A stretch of DNA of 8,894 bases from DAOSVX01 sp964440405. GTDB lineage: Bacteria; Bacillota_I; Bacilli_A; RF39; UBA660. The notes beneath the pieces were generated by a model, which was not told the origin of the DNA, made no database searches, and was given only the letters and a program-made list of their open reading frames with translations. Position numbers and translations under genes: made by a program. The DNA is taken from positions 1 to 8,894 of the forward strand of contig CAYTSB010000037.1 in the NCBI GenBank assembly GCA_964440405.1, read 5' to 3'. Below, in pieces: positions 6,847 to 8,894 of the stretch. The stretch's first letter is position 1. Each line of letters starts with the position of its first letter.

Positions 6847-6864
6847 CAAATGTTTGTAAAAATA

Positions 6865-8049
6865 TTAATGATTTAATTGTAATAGTACGACACACTCAAT
6901 ATGTTTAGTCCTAGGGAACATATTAACAACAGTTAATCGATCTAATTTATAAATTTCTAGTAAATCCAAATCTCTTTTTAAAGTTTTAGGATTACAGGAA
7001 ACATAGATTATTTTTTTGGCTTTAGCCTTAATTAAATTTTTAATTACGTTATTGCTTAATCCACTTCTTGGTGGATCAACAATAATAGCATCATAATTAT
7101 TGGCAATTGGTAGTGCTGCATCACCATATTTAAAATTAATATTACTGCTATTATTCAATTCTTTATTTTTATTAGCATTATTTATATTTTCTAAAACATT
7201 ATCTATTCCCAAAACATTCTTAAAATTATCTTTTAAATAAATCCCAATAGTACCACTACCACAATATAAATCTAATAAATTATTACCAGTACCAGCATAA
7301 TCTTTAACAGTATTATATAAATTAACCATGTTAGCTGAATTAATCTGAAAGAAACTATTGGGAGTAATAATAAACTTAAAACCATTAATATCCTCAATAA
7401 TATATTCTTTACCATAAATTAATTTATTATTAAGATATAAAGAAGTAGGATTAATATCTTTAATAAATGAATCGATATTATCTAACTCACCATTAATATT
7501 AATCAGTACTTCATCAGTATAATGAGTCTCTCTAACTAATACTTCTTTAATTTTACTTAAATTAATATTTTTTAAATAAGTATAGATTTTTAAAGTTCTT
7601 TTATTTAATAATAAACATTTGTTAAGTTCTACTAACTTATTTGATTCTTTTTCATAAAACCCAATTTTATTGTTTTGAACATGAAATATTACTTTATTAC
7701 GAAAACTATCTACGTTGTAATAATTATCTATTTTAATCTTAAATAAATCACTAATATAAGACGTTTTATGATTCTTTTCGTCAATACTGTTTAAATGAAG
7801 ATAATCACATCCACCACATAGATCATAAACTGGACATAATGAATTAATCCTTTTAGGACTTTTACTTTTAATCTCAACAATATTACTAGTAGCAAATCTT
7901 TTATTTATTTTATTAATCTTAATTAACATATCTTCATCTTTAAAAGAATGGGGTACAACAATAACAAAATTATCAATTCTTGTAATCCCATTACCAAAAT
8001 AATCTTCGTCTAAAATCTTAACTAAATATTTCTCATTAATTTTTATCAT
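6865..8049 (-). CDS. rlmD: 23S rRNA m5U methyltransferase, RlmD/RlmCD type
   Basis: This is a member of the TrmA/RlmC/RlmD family, which transfers a methyl group from S-adenosylmethionine to C5 of specific uridines, most likely in 23S rRNA. From the ATG at 8049 it has 394 residues. The order is an N-terminal TRAM-like RNA-binding domain (1-55), iron-sulfur cysteines C72, C78 and C81 (CPVYDLCGGC) with C145, the SFFQIN motif (232-237), the SAM loop LDLYCGSGTIGI (259-270), DPPRSG (325-330), catalytic C352 in YVSCNPKTLKRDL, and FPRTKHIECV with base E385. Two oddities are an asparagine before MFP where aspartate is usual, and a shorter length than the roughly 450 of Bacillus RlmCD. Target choice between RlmD, RlmCD and the tRNA enzyme TrmFO/TrmA-like activity cannot be fixed from sequence alone. 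The ATG at 8055 is an alternative start. No ribosome binding site precedes either. Confidence 0.9.
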   Translation of the reverse strand: MIKINEKYLVKILDEDYFGNGITRIDNFVIVVPHSFKDEDMLIKINKINKRFATSNIVEIKSKSPKRINSLCPVYDLCGGCDYLHLNSIDEKNHKTSYISDLFKIKIDNYYNVDSFRNKVIFHVQNNKIGFYEKESNKLVELNKCLLLNKRTLKIYTYLKNINLSKIKEVLVRETHYTDEVLININGELDNIDSFIKDINPTSLYLNNKLIYGKEYIIEDINGFKFIITPNSFFQINSANMVNLYNTVKDYAGTGNNLLDLYCGSGTIGIYLKDNFKNVLGIDNVLENINNANKNKELNNSSNINFKYGDAALPIANNYDAIIVDPPRSGLSNNVIKNLIKAKAKKIIYVSCNPKTLKRDLDLLEIYKLDRLTVVNMFPRTKHIECVVLLQLNH

Positions 8050-8055
8050 AAACAT

Positions 8056-8064
8056 ATTGTAACA
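8056..8064 (-). promoter_or_regulatory. Extended -10 of rlmD, giving a possible leaderless mRNA
   Basis: On the minus strand TGTTACAAT forms an extended -10 that ends directly before the ATG at 8055. Counting seven bases on puts the transcription start on the A of the second ATG (8049). The -35 region is poor. There is no Shine-Dalgarno sequence, which agrees with leaderless translation. Confidence 0.5.
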
Positions 8065-8070
8065 TTTTTA

Positions 8071-8098
8071 TTTAAAATTTAAAATTATTTGATATAAT
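8071..8098 (+). promoter_or_regulatory. Promoter of the surface protein gene at 8127
   Basis: An extended -10, TGATATAAT (8090-8098), sits 28 bases before the ATG. A weak -35, TTTAAA (8071-8076), lies at 16-base spacing. The leader of about 22 nt contains AAGGAG (8115-8120), 6 nt from the ATG. The core TTTGATATAAT is identical to that of the RhuM promoter. Confidence 0.7.
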
Positions 8099-8126
8099 AA
8101 TATTAATAAATGATAAGGAGTTTAAT

Positions 8127-8894
8127 ATGAATAAGAAAACCAAAATAATTATTTTAAGTATTATCGGTGTTTTAATAGTAGTTTTATCAGGTTTTTCTTA
8201 TGCCTATTATATGAAAAAAGAAATATCAGGCAATGTTGATAATGCGATTGTTTTATCAACATTTGATTATGGCAATGTTATAGTTACTTATGAAAATGGT
8301 AAGAATAATTTTAATGCAGCTATGATTGATTTACCACAGGAGGAAGCTGGAACTAATAAAAATTATATTATTAAATTTCAAATAAATAATGATTCTAGTT
8401 TAAATAATGAGATAACTATTAAATGGATAAATTTAACTAATACTTTTTGTCAGTATGCCAATAATCAAGAATGCACTAATAATTCAACTCATACCTATGT
8501 TGGAGATGAATTAAGTTATCAATTATACAGTTGCACCTTAACTCAATATAATAATGTAACGGATCCTGATGATACCGATATCACCAGTTGTACTAAAATC
8601 AGCAATGCAACTGATCAAGCGGTACCAGTAACTGGTAGCACCAATAGATTACAAAACACATCATCCATAACTTTAAGTTCGAATACAACAACTTATTACA
8701 TAGTAAGAGTTATTTTAAAAAATTTAACAACTCCGCAAAGATATAATATGGATAAATCATTTGATGGCAGTATTAATGTCGATTTTTATGTGCCTACTTT
8801 AGTTGATAAAATATTAGCAGCTCATCCACCGGTCAGTGATGCAATAACAAGTACCTATGTCAGTAGTTCTACAGGCATAGATTTTGCAGCAATA
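8127..8894 (+). CDS. Secreted or surface-anchored protein, 3' end outside window
   Basis: The frame is open from the ATG to the last base (256 codons, no stop), so the gene is partial. A basic start and hydrophobic stretch (7-27) end in GFSYAYYMKKE, an export signal resembling those of TasA/camelysin-like proteins cleaved by the SipW-type peptidase; it could also remain as an anchor. The rest is rich in Asn, Thr and Ser and predicted beta-strand (YIIKFQINNDSSLNNEITIKWINL, 80-103; TTTYYIVRVILKNL, 188-201), with cysteines at about 108, 116, 136 and 155. The end of the visible part (LVDKILAAHPP, about 227-237) resembles a linker that, in gut Firmicutes surface proteins, precedes long repetitive domains. 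Exact family and length are unknown. It is divergent from rlmD and has a strong ribosome binding site. Confidence 0.85.
   Translation, partial: MNKKTKIIILSIIGVLIVVLSGFSYAYYMKKEISGNVDNAIVLSTFDYGNVIVTYENGKNNFNAAMIDLPQEEAGTNKNYIIKFQINNDSSLNNEITIKWINLTNTFCQYANNQECTNNSTHTYVGDELSYQLYSCTLTQYNNVTDPDDTDITSCTKISNATDQAVPVTGSTNRLQNTSSITLSSNTTTYYIVRVILKNLTTPQRYNMDKSFDGSINVDFYVPTLVDKILAAHPPVSDAITSTYVSSSTGIDFAAI

Noticed and set aside
6847..6857. ACAAA/TTTGT hairpin as an rlmD terminator
   Set aside because: The stem is five AT-rich pairs with no following T-run on the minus strand. No convincing terminator for rlmD is visible.

Overview
The window is very AT-rich, with GC content around 30 percent by eye. 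It carries a low-GC Gram-positive (Firmicutes/Bacilli-type) chromosome segment. TGA acts as a normal stop for ftsA, spoIIGA and sigE, so the code is standard and not Mycoplasma-like. The spoIIGA-sigE pair places the organism in, or recently descended from, an endospore-forming lineage. The streamlined intergenic spaces and the style of the surface proteins suggest an uncultured gut-type Bacilli/Erysipelotrichia-like bacterium. That lineage guess is inference.

Left part (1-3898, + strand): ftsA and ftsZ form a division operon closed by a clear intrinsic terminator. spoIIGA and sigE follow, overlapping by 4 nt. SpoIIGA is the membrane aspartic protease that processes pro-sigma-E, and sigE encodes that sigma factor. 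The gap between ftsZ and spoIIGA is only 55 nt. It holds the terminator, a perfect Spo0A-box core (TGTCGAA, minus strand) and a TATAAT placed as expected for a Spo0A-activated promoter. In Bacillus subtilis sigG follows sigE; here it does not.

Middle part (3900-4808): an unrecognised membrane-anchored protein has its own promoter. It converges on tsaC with an 11-nt overlap of the two coding ends, and its best terminator lies inside tsaC.

Right part (4737-8055, - strand): an rlmD/rlmCD-type RNA uridine methyltransferase is followed by a RhuM-family gene with its own promoter. That gene is joined by a 2-nt spacer to tsaC, the threonylcarbamoyl-AMP synthase of tRNA t6A synthesis. The RhuM gene is the accessory-looking item. 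Its coding sequence contains a perfect 12-bp inverted repeat with a 3-nt spacer, just after the predicted helix-turn-helix.

Right end (8127-8894, + strand): a secreted or surface-anchored protein, divergent from the methyltransferase, runs off the window.

There is no gene-free stretch above 80 bases. I saw no tRNA, rRNA, CRISPR array, insertion sequence or riboswitch. Most of the window is ordinary core genome. The points most worth checking are the palindrome in the RhuM gene, the terminator/0A-box/promoter overlap before spoIIGA, and the apparently leaderless start of the methyltransferase.
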